Assembly (NCBI GenBank): GCA_015233935.1
Contig: JADFXB010000007.1
Coordinates: 1-64,000 of the forward strand
Length of the DNA: 64,000 nucleotides
Reading direction: 5' to 3'
Source of the DNA: Magnetococcales bacterium
GTDB taxonomy: Bacteria > Pseudomonadota > Magnetococcia > Magnetococcales > JADFXB01
Shown piece by piece: positions 33,636 to 42,732 of the stretch. Within the stretch, counting starts at the first letter, position 1. Each line of letters begins with the position of its first letter. A program made the position numbers and the translations under genes. The notes under the pieces are model-generated. The model saw only the letters and a program-made list of their open reading frames with translations. It was not told the origin of the DNA and searched no databases.

Positions 33636-35666
33636 ATGGAAATGGATATGGTGGCCCTCTTCCGGCCCGAAGCCGCCGAACTGCTGGAAAATCTGGAAGC
33701 CGCCTTGCTCAAGCTGGAAGAGGATCCCACCAACAACGATGGCATCGGACGGGTTTTTCGGGTTATTCATACCCTGAAGGGTTCCGCCGGCATGGCCGGT
33801 TTTCTGGAAATGGTCCGCTTTACCCACGATGTGGAAACCATTTTCGATCGGGTACGCAAGGGAACCCTCGCCCTCTCCCAGGAATTACTCACCCTCTCCC
33901 TGCAAACCAAGGATCACCTGCAAACCCTGCTAAACAGTGATCCTGCTGGTACACCCCAAACCATGGAGCAATCGGACCAACTTTTGGAAAAGTTGCGTCA
34001 GGTGGCCGGAGGCAACGTTCCAAACGATGCACCTAAGCCCAAAGCCCCCAGGGAAGGAGCCGCCATGGTCACCTGGTGGATCCGCTACCACCCCGCCACC
34101 ACCTCCATGATGAACAATCCCTTGGGGTTGCTGGGTGAATTGAACGATATGGGTAAGCTGGTCTACATCTACCGGCACGGACCTCTCCCCGCCCTGGAAG
34201 AGCACCAACCCGATACGGTCTTTAGCTGGTGGGACCTGCTGCTCAATACCGATACCGCCTTGGAAGAGATTCAACAGGTGTTCATCTTCAACGATCCCGA
34301 AGATCACCTGCTCATCCATCCCATTGGCAAAGGGGCCATCCGTGCCTCGGATATGCAAGAGTTTTTCACCTGCCTGAAAAATCAGGGGGCTAGCGAAGCA
34401 GAATCCGCCATACTGGAAGCCCTGCACGCCATCAATCGCCACCACGAACAACAACGGGCCAAAAGAAAACCTTCCGCCAGCAGCCAACCTGCAACCCCAC
34501 CACCAGGAGAAGGAGACTCTTCCAGCGTTCGCGTGGACGCCGCCCGCCTGGATACCCTGGTGGACATGATGGGAGAATTGGTGATCCTGCAATCCCGCAT
34601 GACCATGGCCGCCAATCAGATCGGTCACAGCATGCTCTCCCAAATTGCGGAAGATTTTGAACGCATGACCGCCGTCATGCGCGGCAACGCCCTTGCCCTG
34701 CGCATGACCCCCATTGGCACCTCCTTCGGAACCCTGCGCCGTCTGGTGCGGGATCTCACCTTGAGCCTGGGCAAGGAGGTCACCCTGGAGACCGAAGGGG
34801 AAGAGACCAAACTGGACAAAACCGTCCTGGATCGTCTCAAAGATCCCCTCATGCATATTTTACGTAACGCCATGGACCATGGTATCGAATCCCCCAGCGA
34901 CCGGGTGGCCGCAGGTAAACCCGCCCATGGTACCATCAAACTGTCCGCCGCCACCGCCAGCGGCGAGGTTTTCGTCAGCATTCGGGATGACGGACGGGGC
35001 ATCCATCCCGCCCGCATTCGCCAGAAAGCCCTGGAAAAAGGGTTGATCGCTACCGATACCGAACTGGATGACAAAGCCCTCTTCAACCTGCTCTTTGAAC
35101 CAGGCTTTTCCACCGCCGAGAAGGTTACCGATGTCTCAGGCCGTGGCGTGGGGATGGATGTGGTGAAAAAACGCATCGATGATTTGCGGGGATCCGTGGA
35201 AATTCAAAGCCAGGTGGGACAGGGAACCACCATGACCATCCGCCTGCCTCTCACCCTGGCCATTATCGATGGCATGATGGTGCGCATTGGTGAGGAAACC
35301 TTTATCATACCCCTCAATACCGTCAAAGCCTGCCAGGAGCGGCAAATTACTGGCCATGAACTGGATATCGACAGCATGGAACGCATGGGTCACCTGATAC
35401 CTTGCATCAGTCTACGTAAAATGTTGCATGTTCCTGGTGAAATGCCCGACTATGAGCGGGTGATCGTCGTGGAGCTGGATGGCATGACCGTGGGACTCGC
35501 CGTGGACAGTGTTATCGGACGCCAACAGGCCGTCATCAAACGTCTGGGCAAAGCCTATAAAAACAGCACCTGGATCTCTGGAACTTCCATCAACGGCGAT
35601 GGCAGTATCTCTTTGATCCTGGATGTCCTGCAACTTGTACGACATGCCGCCAACCGGCATAGCTAG
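33636..35666 (+). CDS. cheA: Chemotaxis histidine kinase CheA
   Basis: 676 residues. P1/HPt domain with H45 in RVFRVIHTLKGSAGMAGFLE; a divergent middle region (~140-260) in place of a standard CheY-binding P2; P3 dimerisation around 290-350 (VDAARLDTLVDMMGELVILQ); ATPase P4 with HILRNAMDHGIESP (N box), IRDDGRGIHPARIR (G1) and SDRGVGMDVVKKRI-like SGRGVGMDVV (G2); P5 CheW-like C-terminus (LPLTLAIIDGMMVRIGEETF). It autophosphorylates on H45 in response to the MCPs and passes phosphate to CheY. No CheB or CheR gene is in this operon. Confidence 0.95.
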   Translation: MEMDMVALFRPEAAELLENLEAALLKLEEDPTNNDGIGRVFRVIHTLKGSAGMAGFLEMVRFTHDVETIFDRVRKGTLALSQELLTLSLQTKDHLQTLLNSDPAGTPQTMEQSDQLLEKLRQVAGGNVPNDAPKPKAPREGAAMVTWWIRYHPATTSMMNNPLGLLGELNDMGKLVYIYRHGPLPALEEHQPDTVFSWWDLLLNTDTALEEIQQVFIFNDPEDHLLIHPIGKGAIRASDMQEFFTCLKNQGASEAESAILEALHAINRHHEQQRAKRKPSASSQPATPPPGEGDSSSVRVDAARLDTLVDMMGELVILQSRMTMAANQIGHSMLSQIAEDFERMTAVMRGNALALRMTPIGTSFGTLRRLVRDLTLSLGKEVTLETEGEETKLDKTVLDRLKDPLMHILRNAMDHGIESPSDRVAAGKPAHGTIKLSAATASGEVFVSIRDDGRGIHPARIRQKALEKGLIATDTELDDKALFNLLFEPGFSTAEKVTDVSGRGVGMDVVKKRIDDLRGSVEIQSQVGQGTTMTIRLPLTLAIIDGMMVRIGEETFIIPLNTVKACQERQITGHELDIDSMERMGHLIPCISLRKMLHVPGEMPDYERVIVVELDGMTVGLAVDSVIGRQQAVIKRLGKAYKNSTWISGTSINGDGSISLILDVLQLVRHAANRHS

Positions 35667-35699
35667 CCTTTTCTTATTTTATGTTACGGAGCCGTAATC

Positions 35700-36065
35700 A
35701 TGGATGTTAAAATTCTTGCTGTGGATGACTCCCTCACCATACGTCAATCGGTCAAGTTTACCTTGGAAAAACAGGGCTACCAGGTGGAAATCGCCAGTAG
35801 CGGCGAAGAAGCCCTGCAATGCCTGAGTCGTGGCAAATTCAATTTGATCATTACCGATCTTCATATGGACGGCATGGATGGGCTTGAACTGGTAACAAAA
35901 GTTCGGGCACTCCCAGCCTATAAATTCACCCCTATTCTCATGCTTACCACCGAATCCAGTCAGGAAATCATTGCCCAGGGCAAAAAGGCGGGTGCCAACG
36001 GTTGGCTGGTCAAACCGTTCAAACCAGAACAAATGGCCGCCGTGGTGGAAAAAGTTCTGCGTTAA
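35700..36065 (+). CDS. cheY: CheY-like single-domain response regulator
   Basis: 121 residues, one receiver domain: D9/D10 in ILAVDDSLTIR, phosphoacceptor D53 in LIITDLHMDGMDG, T83/T84 in LMLTTESS and K105 in WLVKPFKPEQ. Last gene of the chemotaxis operon, 33 bp after cheA, with TACGGAG upstream. It most resembles the CheY partner of CheA; whether it binds the flagellar switch or another output is not visible. Confidence 0.93.
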   Translation: MDVKILAVDDSLTIRQSVKFTLEKQGYQVEIASSGEEALQCLSRGKFNLIITDLHMDGMDGLELVTKVRALPAYKFTPILMLTTESSQEIIAQGKKAGANGWLVKPFKPEQMAAVVEKVLR

Positions 36066-36186
36066 CAAGAGTAAAAAAAACGATCCATCCTTCCATCCTC
36101 CCTTAAGATGGAACCAGTATTTTGTTGAGGGCGCGGGAAAGTGTACATTTCTATCCCGTGAGGAAAAATTACCACCCCCCCAATAC

Positions 36187-36215
36187 TTGACACTGGAGCA
36201 ATCTGGCTCTAACTT
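36187..36215 (+). promoter_or_regulatory. Candidate sigma-70-type promoter for the thioredoxin gene
   Basis: A perfect TTGACA at 36187-36192 is followed, after 17 bases, by TAACTT (36210-36215), a poor -10 match. It lies about 105 bp upstream of the thioredoxin ATG in a 255 bp gap. Plausible but unproved. Confidence 0.35.
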
Positions 36216-36320
36216 ATGGGGTCACAAATGGACACAGCAGGCGACAAGGATGAACTTTCTTGACCGCCAATTTCCACCTTCGATTCATCATCAACGGCTG
36301 GTCAGGGGGCCAAAACGCGC

Positions 36321-36650
36321 ATGAGCGAGAATACCATTGAAGTCAGTGATGACACCTTTGAAGCAAAAGTTCTCCAAGCCACCACGCCGGTATTGGTGGA
36401 TTTCTGGGCCGAATGGTGCGCCCCCTGTCGGCAGGTGGCTCCTTTTCTGGACCAACTGGCCGTGGAATACAAAGGCAAGCTGGTGGTGGCCAAAATCAAT
36501 ATTGACAACAACCCCAGCACCCCTGGTCGCTTCGGCATCCGTGGCATTCCCACCATGATCATTTTCAAAAATGGCAAAGTGGGAGCCACCAAAATCGGTG
36601 CCCTGCCCAAGACCAAACTCTACGACTGGGTGAACGAAAACCTGGCCTGA
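36321..36650 (+). CDS. trxA: Thioredoxin
   Basis: 109 residues, the standard thioredoxin length. Active site WAEWCAPCRQVAPF (C33, C36; the middle residue is Ala, where most thioredoxins have Gly) and the cis-proline loop RGIPTMIIFKNGK. It reduces disulfides in the cytoplasm. Start at the ATG at 36321; no clear Shine-Dalgarno (CAGGGGG lies 14-20 bases upstream). Stand-alone gene between the chemotaxis operon and the formate dehydrogenase gene. Confidence 0.93.
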   Translation: MSENTIEVSDDTFEAKVLQATTPVLVDFWAEWCAPCRQVAPFLDQLAVEYKGKLVVAKINIDNNPSTPGRFGIRGIPTMIIFKNGKVGATKIGALPKTKLYDWVNENLA

Positions 36651-36661
36651 TTCTTTCCACT

Positions 36662-36699
36662 CCAGACCGGCTCATGATTTTTTTGCATGGCCGGTCTGG
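36662..36699 (+). terminator. Putative hairpin terminator after trxA
   Basis: CCAGACCGGC (36662-36671) pairs with GCCGGTCTGG (36690-36699); inside, CATG pairs with CATG around a T-rich loop. Ten to fourteen base pairs, but no T tract follows. Confidence 0.5.
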
Positions 36700-36929
36700 T
36701 GGATCTCCCCCTTCTTTCCCTCGTTACTTCCCTTTTGCCCCTTGTTTTCTTCTTGAAATTGTTGATGGATTAATTTACGCTTCTTGAAGCTTGCTGCAGG
36801 ATAGCGTATGTACTTGTGAGCAATGGTGGGGTCTTTTTAGGTTTGGGTTGTGTGCGGCAACCAGAAACATTTACCCACTTTCAACAGTCCAAGCAGTCAA
36901 CAACCTTGTCAGCACTCTGGAAAAAGATC

Positions 36930-37196
36930 ATGGGTAGCTCTGCAAAACATTTTCTGGCTGGTATGCGCAGTGCCTTCCCCCTCTTTCCCAAAGAGGATGA
37001 TTTCCCCGTGTTCCAATTGCCGGAACGCGTGAGAAATTCACCCGCTCTCGCCCTGAAAGAAAAAATGCTGGCCAACATTCTTAGCCGCCGCACCGTGGAA
37101 GACGCATTTCTTGAAGACAAAAAGGCCATGTTGAATGACCGCCTGCGCATGGCCCAAGACCACCAGCGCGCCCTGGGCCAAATGAAAATCAAATAA
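36930..37196 (+). CDS. Hypothetical protein upstream of formate dehydrogenase
   Basis: 88 residues if it starts at the ATG at 36930 (MGSSAKHFLAG); the frame is open from a GTG at 36816, which would give 126 residues with no good ribosome binding site. Mostly charged and helical (LKEKMLANILSRRTVEDAFL, MLNDRLRMAQDHQRALG). No domain recognised. It ends 17 bp before the formate dehydrogenase gene and is probably co-transcribed with it. Confidence 0.55.
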   Translation: MGSSAKHFLAGMRSAFPLFPKEDDFPVFQLPERVRNSPALALKEKMLANILSRRTVEDAFLEDKKAMLNDRLRMAQDHQRALGQMKIK

Positions 37197-37213
37197 GAGT
37201 CTCCCCATGACCA

Positions 37214-39952
37214 ATGGCGACTCCTCCCCACCTTCTTCCCATGATTGACGCCCAGATTTCCATCCACATCGATGGTCGCATGGTAGAGTGCTCCCCCTCC
37301 ACCACCCTGTTGGAAGCCATTCGGCAAGCAGGCGGTGAGGTTCCCACCCTGTGCTCCACTCCCTGGTTTGCCCGGCATGGCACCTGCCGTCTGTGTCTGG
37401 TGCAGGTGGAAGGAGGCGGGATGGTGGCCGCCTGTCACCATGCCGTGGTTGCAGGAGACCGCTATATCAGCCAATCCGAAGAATTGGAACACTATCGAAG
37501 GCAGACCGTCGCCTTCCTGCTGGAAGGACACCCCTCCTGTTCCCTCTGTCCCAGCCATGGTCTGTGTCGATTGGAAGTCTATGCCCGTCGCTATGATCTG
37601 GTGCAGGATTCCACCACCATTGCTGAATCCCCACTGGCCCATCCCCTGATAGCCTTTTACCCCAACCTGTGCATCCAGTGCGGCCTCTGCCGTCGCGCCT
37701 GTAGCGATGTACAAGGGGAAGATGTATTGGGGTTGCTGCAACGGGGTGAGGAGTTATCCGTCTCCTGCCAGCAAAGCCACGATCTGGAAGCCTCCGGCTG
37801 CGTCTCCTGCGGGGCCTGCCTGCAAGTCTGCCCCACCCGCGCCCTGGCCCCCCGGCTGGAAGAAAACCGCGCCGCCCACCGCCAAGTCACCACCACCTGC
37901 GTCTATTGCGCCGTGGGGTGTCAGTTGACCATGGAGGTGGCGGATGAAACCCTGCTGCGAGTCACACCAGACTTTCATGGCTCTCCCAATCGGGGCCACA
38001 GTTGTGTTAAAGGCCGCTTTGGCCAAGCCTTTGCCATGGCCGCAGACCGGCTCACCCGTCCCCTGTTGCGCACCCCCCAAGGGGATTGGCAGGAAATTGC
38101 CCTGCCCGACGCCCTGGAACTCATCGCCCGAAAATATGATGAACTGCGGCAAAAAAAGGATCCCTACGCCTTCGCCGCCATCAGCTCCGCCCGGTGTACC
38201 AACGAAGAAAATTATTTACTGCAAAAGTTTACTCGTGTGGTCATGGGTTCCAACTCGGTGGACAACTGCGCACGGGTCTGTCACAGCCCCTCCGCCTACG
38301 CCCTGGGGGCCGCCCTGGGGACCGGAGCAGGGGCCTACCGGCTGGAAGATATCGAACAGGCAGGTTTGATCCTCCTATTCGGGGCCAATCCCTCGGAAGC
38401 CCACCCGGTGATCGGTGCCCGCATACGCCAGGCAGTCAAAAAAGGTTGCCAACTGCTGGTGGTGGACCCACGACGCACCTCCCTTGCCCGTTTGGCTCAT
38501 CTGCATGTGGCCATTCGTCCCGGTGGCAATCTGCCCTTCCTCAATGCCATGCAACAGGTCATTTTGACCGAAGGGTGGTGCGATCAAACGTTTCTCGCCC
38601 ACCACGCCAGCAACCAGACCGCCTGGCAAGAATCCCTGCAAGGCTGCACCCCGGAATGGGCCGCCCCCCTGTGCGGGGTGGACGCCTCCCTCATCCGCCA
38701 GGCCGCCCACCTCTACGCCCACAGTAAGAAGGCACTCATCTTGTGGGGATTGGGGGTGACCGAATCCTGCCAGGGATCCCTCACCGCCTTTGCCCTGGTC
38801 AACCTGGCCATCATCACCGGCAATCTGGGCAAACCAGGAGCCGGGGCCGGTCCCATTCGCGGCCAAAACAATGTGCAAGGGGCCTGCGACATGGGTGCCC
38901 TGCCCAATGTCTTTTCCGACTATCGCCCACTGGCCAACCCCCTTGCCCGTCAAGAGCACCTGTCCCTGTGGGGTGTCTTGCCCCCGGAGGCCGCCGGATA
39001 TCGCATCGGCGACATGTGGGATGCCGCTCTGGCGGGACGACTCCATATGATGCATGTGATGGCCCAGGATGTGGTGCAATCGGACCCGGATGTGGTGCGG
39101 GTGGTGCAGGCCCTGCAATCCCTGGATTTTCTGGTTGTGCAGGATTTGTTTTTATCGGAAACCGCCCGCCTGGCCTCCGTGGTTTTGCCCGCCGCTTCCT
39201 ATCTGGAAAAAGAGGGAACCTTTGTCAACAGCGACCGGCGTATTCAACGGGTGCGTCAGGTAATCGCCCCTCCTGAAGGGGTGTGGAGCGATGGAGCCTT
39301 GATCCTGGATATCGCCCGCCGCATGGGGGTTAAACTGATGGCCGATGACTGGGCACCCGGAGTTGTGGATGCCGCCGCCATCATGGATGAAATCGCCTGT
39401 CTCTCTCCCAACTGGTCCGCCGTGAGTTACCCCAAACTGGAAGAGCAGGGATTTCTGCAATGGCCATGCACCTATGACCGCCCCCAGGGCACCAGTCTGC
39501 TGCATGAGGGAGGGGTGTTCATGGGCAAACCCGCCCGTCTTACCCCCACCCCCTGGCAACCATCCGCCAGTGCCACGCCAGAGGATCATTATCCCTTACT
39601 GCTCACCACCGGGCGCATGCTGGCCCATTACAATGTGAGCACCATGACCCGCCGCACCCCCATTCAACGGCTGAAAATGGCCCAGGAGGAGCGTTTGCGC
39701 ATCCATCCCACCGATGCCCAACGCTATGGGGTCGGTCAAGGGGATCGGGTGCGGGTGATCTCTCCTTATGGTCAGGTGGAGGTCAAGGCGGAAATCAGCG
39801 AAGAATCCCCAGTTGGCGTGGTCTTTATGACCTTTCATTTTGCGGAAACCCGAACCAACCTGCTCATCGGCCCGGAAGCCGATGCCATCACCCGCTGTCC
39901 CCAATACAAGGTTACCGGGGTACGGCTGGAGGTGGTGTCGTCTGCTCCGTAG
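37214..39952 (+). CDS. fdhA: Formate dehydrogenase, single-chain Mo/W catalytic subunit with N-terminal Fe-S domains
   Basis: 912 residues (an ATG nine codons later is an alternative start). Order: [2Fe-2S] ferredoxin-like region (PTLCSTPWFARHGTCRLCLV, AACHH), a His-Cys segment (GHPSCSLCPSHGLC), two [4Fe-4S] sites (CIQCGLCRRACSD and CVSCGACLQVCPT), then the Mo-bisMGD catalytic part starting CVYCAVGCQL...GHSCVKGRFG (4Fe-4S). The metal-ligand Cys is about residue 356 in CARVCHSPSAYALG, a TGT codon, so it is not a selenoprotein. C-terminal molydopterin-binding region includes MLAHYNVSTMTRRTP. It oxidises formate to CO2 in the cytoplasm. NAD- and flavin-binding partner genes and the sulfurtransferase FdhD are not in the window. 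Confidence 0.88.
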   Translation: MATPPHLLPMIDAQISIHIDGRMVECSPSTTLLEAIRQAGGEVPTLCSTPWFARHGTCRLCLVQVEGGGMVAACHHAVVAGDRYISQSEELEHYRRQTVAFLLEGHPSCSLCPSHGLCRLEVYARRYDLVQDSTTIAESPLAHPLIAFYPNLCIQCGLCRRACSDVQGEDVLGLLQRGEELSVSCQQSHDLEASGCVSCGACLQVCPTRALAPRLEENRAAHRQVTTTCVYCAVGCQLTMEVADETLLRVTPDFHGSPNRGHSCVKGRFGQAFAMAADRLTRPLLRTPQGDWQEIALPDALELIARKYDELRQKKDPYAFAAISSARCTNEENYLLQKFTRVVMGSNSVDNCARVCHSPSAYALGAALGTGAGAYRLEDIEQAGLILLFGANPSEAHPVIGARIRQAVKKGCQLLVVDPRRTSLARLAHLHVAIRPGGNLPFLNAMQQVILTEGWCDQTFLAHHASNQTAWQESLQGCTPEWAAPLCGVDASLIRQAAHLYAHSKKALILWGLGVTESCQGSLTAFALVNLAIITGNLGKPGAGAGPIRGQNNVQGACDMGALPNVFSDYRPLANPLARQEHLSLWGVLPPEAAGYRIGDMWDAALAGRLHMMHVMAQDVVQSDPDVVRVVQALQSLDFLVVQDLFLSETARLASVVLPAASYLEKEGTFVNSDRRIQRVRQVIAPPEGVWSDGALILDIARRMGVKLMADDWAPGVVDAAAIMDEIACLSPNWSAVSYPKLEEQGFLQWPCTYDRPQGTSLLHEGGVFMGKPARLTPTPWQPSASATPEDHYPLLLTTGRMLAHYNVSTMTRRTPIQRLKMAQEERLRIHPTDAQRYGVGQGDRVRVISPYGQVEVKAEISEESPVGVVFMTFHFAETRTNLLIGPEADAITRCPQYKVTGVRLEVVSSAP

Positions 39953-40409
39953 CAGGAGAAGGAAGTTGCAGCTCCACCTGGGTGGTAAATTCCTGGCGAT
40001 GGCTCACCTCCCCCTCCAGAATCACCTCCCCAGCCGGGGTGTAAGCGGTGCGGGTTTGCATCTTTTTTCCCCAATAATGGACCACCAGCATGGCTGCCAA
40101 CTGGCGAACGAAGGGAATGAGCAACAGTAACGCCAGAATGTCGGAGAGAAAGCCGGGAAAGGCAAACAACAGCCCTGCCAGTAACAACAATCCCCCTTCC
40201 ACCAAATCCAACCCCACCCCCTGATTTTGGTGCAACTTGCCCACCAGACCGGTCAGCGTTGCAATCCCTTCTGCCTTGGTCCACTGAATGCCGATCAAGG
40301 CAATCAAGATCAAGGCCACCAGGGTTTCCAATACCCCCATGGCATCCATCACTTGACCAATACCATAAAACTCGGCAAAGATGAAAAGAAGAATACCCAG
40401 CAGGATCAT
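39912..40409 (-). CDS. fxsA: FxsA family membrane protein
   Basis: 165 residues. Hydrophobic segments at ~2-20, 26-45 and 70-100 with the FxsA pattern LVEGGLLLLAGLLFAFPGFLSDILALLLLIP (written here in part: GLLFAFPGFLSDILALLL). FxsA relieves exclusion of phage T7 by F plasmid in E. coli; its normal role is unknown. The hydrophilic tail ends in Pro-rich residues. It overlaps fdhA tail to tail by 41 bp and panE by four bases, so it is co-transcribed with panE. Confidence 0.85.
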   Translation of the reverse strand: MILLGILLFIFAEFYGIGQVMDAMGVLETLVALILIALIGIQWTKAEGIATLTGLVGKLHQNQGVGLDLVEGGLLLLAGLLFAFPGFLSDILALLLLIPFVRQLAAMLVVHYWGKKMQTRTAYTPAGEVILEGEVSHRQEFTTQVELQLPSPATEQTTPPPAVPR

Positions 40410-41368
40410 GGGGTTTGCTCCGGGTTGCGCTTGCGGTCGATTATTTTCAAGAGTGCATACAAGGTGGCCATGTGGGGGGTTGCCAGTTGGTGTTTCCTGG
40501 CCAATGCCAGGGGGGTTCCCAAAATGGCTTCCACTTCCAGGGCACGTCCCTCTTCATAGTCCAACAACATGCTGGTGCGATAGGGGGTCATTTTCAGGGT
40601 ATCCGTCAAATTGCGCTCCACCACCTCTTCCGACAAGGGGTAGCCTTCAGCAGCGGCAATTTGCAACACCTCTTCCATCACCTGACGCGCCAGCAAAGCG
40701 GCGGCGGGTTCTTCCATAATTTGCCGGGTGGTGGCCTGGGCCAAGACCGATATGGGATTATACGGTGCATTCCATACCAGCTTGCGCCAACGCTCCCCAG
40801 CCACCTGCTGGGAGACCCGACAGGGAATGCCCGCCTTTTCAAACAAAACGGCCAAGCGATCCGCCATTTCCGATTCACCTGCCGGATAGGGACCAATAAC
40901 CAGGCGTCCATAGTCCAAATGGGTGATTTCCCCCGGTGCGGTGCGATTGAGGCAGGTAAACGCCAACCCACTGATTAATTCATGATGGGGAAAAGCTGCC
41001 TGTAACGGTTTTTCCACATCGATACCATTCTGCAATAAAAACAATACGGTATGCGGAGAAAGCAAGGGAGCAATCAAGGTTTGCAGGTGAATTTCCGGCA
41101 GAGCTTTGAGGGCGATAAAGACCACATCGGCCTCCCCCTGATATTCATGGGCTTGCCCGATAACCTGGCGGGGTTTAAAGTGAAATGTGCCACTCGCCTG
41201 GTGGATGAGGAGTCCGCGTTGACGCACCACCGCCAGGTCGGATCGACACATAAGGGCGACATCGGCCCCGGCGCGATGAAGTTGGGCGGCATAAAATCCC
41301 CCCACCGCTCCCACACCAACGGTTACCACCCGCAAAGGTTGTTGAGGGTTGGTTTGGTAATCCTTCAT
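40406..41368 (-). CDS. panE: 2-dehydropantoate 2-reductase-like protein
   Basis: 320 residues from the ATG at 41368 (the frame is open from a TTG at 41383). N-terminal Rossmann VVTVGVGAVGGFYAAQLH, middle FIALKALPEIHLQTL and LLQNGIDVEKPL, and the PanE/ApbA C-terminal domain with KLVWNAPYNPISVL. It would reduce ketopantoate to pantoate with NADPH in coenzyme A synthesis; several ketopantoate-reductase-like proteins do other reductions. Coupled to fxsA by a four-base overlap. Confidence 0.85.
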   Translation of the reverse strand: MKDYQTNPQQPLRVVTVGVGAVGGFYAAQLHRAGADVALMCRSDLAVVRQRGLLIHQASGTFHFKPRQVIGQAHEYQGEADVVFIALKALPEIHLQTLIAPLLSPHTVLFLLQNGIDVEKPLQAAFPHHELISGLAFTCLNRTAPGEITHLDYGRLVIGPYPAGESEMADRLAVLFEKAGIPCRVSQQVAGERWRKLVWNAPYNPISVLAQATTRQIMEEPAAALLARQVMEEVLQIAAAEGYPLSEEVVERNLTDTLKMTPYRTSMLLDYEEGRALEVEAILGTPLALARKHQLATPHMATLYALLKIIDRKRNPEQTP

Positions 41369-41400
41369 AGCATCATTCCACAAGAGGAGTTGAACACACC

Positions 41401-41712
41401 ATGAAACATGCCTTGCTGGTGATCGGCCTGATAATGGCCTTGGCGTCGTTTTCCCATTCCGCTCATGCGGCGGCCAATTTGGAAAATGGCAAAAAGCTTC
41501 ATGAGGAAAAATGTAAAGGATGCCATGCCGGACGCTTCGGAAACAATGGCGATGATATCTATACCCGTTTTGACCACCGGGTGGATAGTATGAAAAAATT
41601 ATCCAGCCAAGTGGCCTTTTGCAGTCAACAGACGGGTGCCCAATGGTTTGACGAGGAAGTGGCCGATGTCACGGCCTATTTAAACGAAACCTTTTACAAG
41701 TTTGGCAAATAG
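41401..41712 (+). CDS. Small monohaem c-type cytochrome
   Basis: 103 residues. Signal peptide MKHALLVIGLIMALASFSHS to AHA, then one haem attachment site, EKCKGCHAGRFG. A methionine in DSMKKLSS is a possible sixth ligand. Periplasmic electron carrier, a substrate for the Ccm system of this window. AAGAGGAG ribosome binding site lies about ten bases upstream of the ATG. A second Cys (AFCSQQ) and the tail NETFYKFGK have no clear role. Convergent with the Rossmann-GGDEF gene. Confidence 0.88.
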   Translation: MKHALLVIGLIMALASFSHSAHAAANLENGKKLHEEKCKGCHAGRFGNNGDDIYTRFDHRVDSMKKLSSQVAFCSQQTGAQWFDEEVADVTAYLNETFYKFGK

Positions 41713-41715
41713 CCC

Positions 41716-42732
41716 TCAAAAGGCGATACGCTTCCAGTCGGGATTAAAGGGCAGGACCCGGTTCCTGCCCGAATTTTTGGCATGATAAAGGGCCTGATCG
41801 GCACATTCGATCAAGGCGGATGGGGTCATGCGTTGGGGAATGGGATCGTTGATGTTTAATTCCGCCACCCCCAGACTAACCGTTAATGGGGTGCCATCCG
41901 GGCGTTGAAGGCTTTTTTCCACCTGTCCCCGCAATCTTTCCGCAATGCGCATACCATTTTCTTGGTCGGTTTCCGGCAAGACGATGACAAACTCCTCCCC
42001 CCCAATCCTGGCCACCAAATCGCTGGGACGATGATTTTCTTTGAGCAGGCCCGCCAGCTCCTGCAAAATACGGTCGCCCTCCAAATGACCGAACTCATCG
42101 TTGATGGACTTGAAATGGTCAATGTCCATGATGATCAACGAAAGAGGGTGGGATAACCGGTAGGTGTTGCGAATTTCGTGTTCCAAAAATTCCATGAGAA
42201 TACGCCGGGTGAAAAGACCGGTGAGGGGATCATGGAAGGCGATATCGGTCAAACGTTGCTGCATCTCCCCCACCGCATTGGCAATGCGGTTGATCAAGGT
42301 CCACACCATGTTATAAGCACAGGTACGCTCTGACTGGGAGCACTGTTGCACCTGTTGGTGAAAGCCGGTGAGAAACCGCCATACCACCTCGGCAGCGGCT
42401 CCGTCCAGGATATGAATGGGTTTGGTCACCTCCCGGGTGAGCATGTGACGCTGGGTGAGAGAGCTGTGGGTGACGTTGATCAGCCAGTCCATCTCCTGAT
42501 TGGCGATCATGTCGGAGACGTTGGTGAAAATGGGCACGTGCAGGGTTTTGGCCTTGGAAAGACCGGGGGCCTTGGGATCCAGGTCGCAAATACCCACCAC
42601 CTGCACCTTGGGCAGGTCCATTAATACTTGCAGCAAGGACCAACCGCCACGCCCAGCCCCCACAATGCCAATGCGTAATTTGACATCGGTATGGGCCGAG
42701 TAGGGACGATTTAAGGAAGAATCCTGAGTCAT
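41716..42732 (-). CDS. Diguanylate cyclase with N-terminal NAD-type Rossmann domain
   Basis: 338 residues. Residues ~18-120 look like a Gfo/Idh/MocA-type dinucleotide-binding domain: LRIGIVGAGRGGWSLLQVL (GxGxxG-type loop), VQVVGICDLDPKAPGL (acidic residue after the second strand, favouring NAD(H)), then WLINVTHSSLTQRHM and PIHILDGAAAEVVWRF. A helical linker precedes a GGDEF domain (~165-330): DPLTGLFTRRILMEFL, SLIIMDIDHFKSINDEFGH and the active motif VARIGGEEFVIVLP (GGEEF). It should make c-di-GMP from GTP, possibly under control of NAD(H) or NADP(H) binding. It starts at ATG at 42732 overlapping the macro-domain stop (ATGA), so both are translated together. Confidence 0.9.
   Translation of the reverse strand: MTQDSSLNRPYSAHTDVKLRIGIVGAGRGGWSLLQVLMDLPKVQVVGICDLDPKAPGLSKAKTLHVPIFTNVSDMIANQEMDWLINVTHSSLTQRHMLTREVTKPIHILDGAAAEVVWRFLTGFHQQVQQCSQSERTCAYNMVWTLINRIANAVGEMQQRLTDIAFHDPLTGLFTRRILMEFLEHEIRNTYRLSHPLSLIIMDIDHFKSINDEFGHLEGDRILQELAGLLKENHRPSDLVARIGGEEFVIVLPETDQENGMRIAERLRGQVEKSLQRPDGTPLTVSLGVAELNINDPIPQRMTPSALIECADQALYHAKNSGRNRVLPFNPDWKRIAF

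Noticed and set aside
38279-38281. Possible selenocysteine in formate dehydrogenase
   Set aside because: The catalytic position is a TGT cysteine codon, not TGA.
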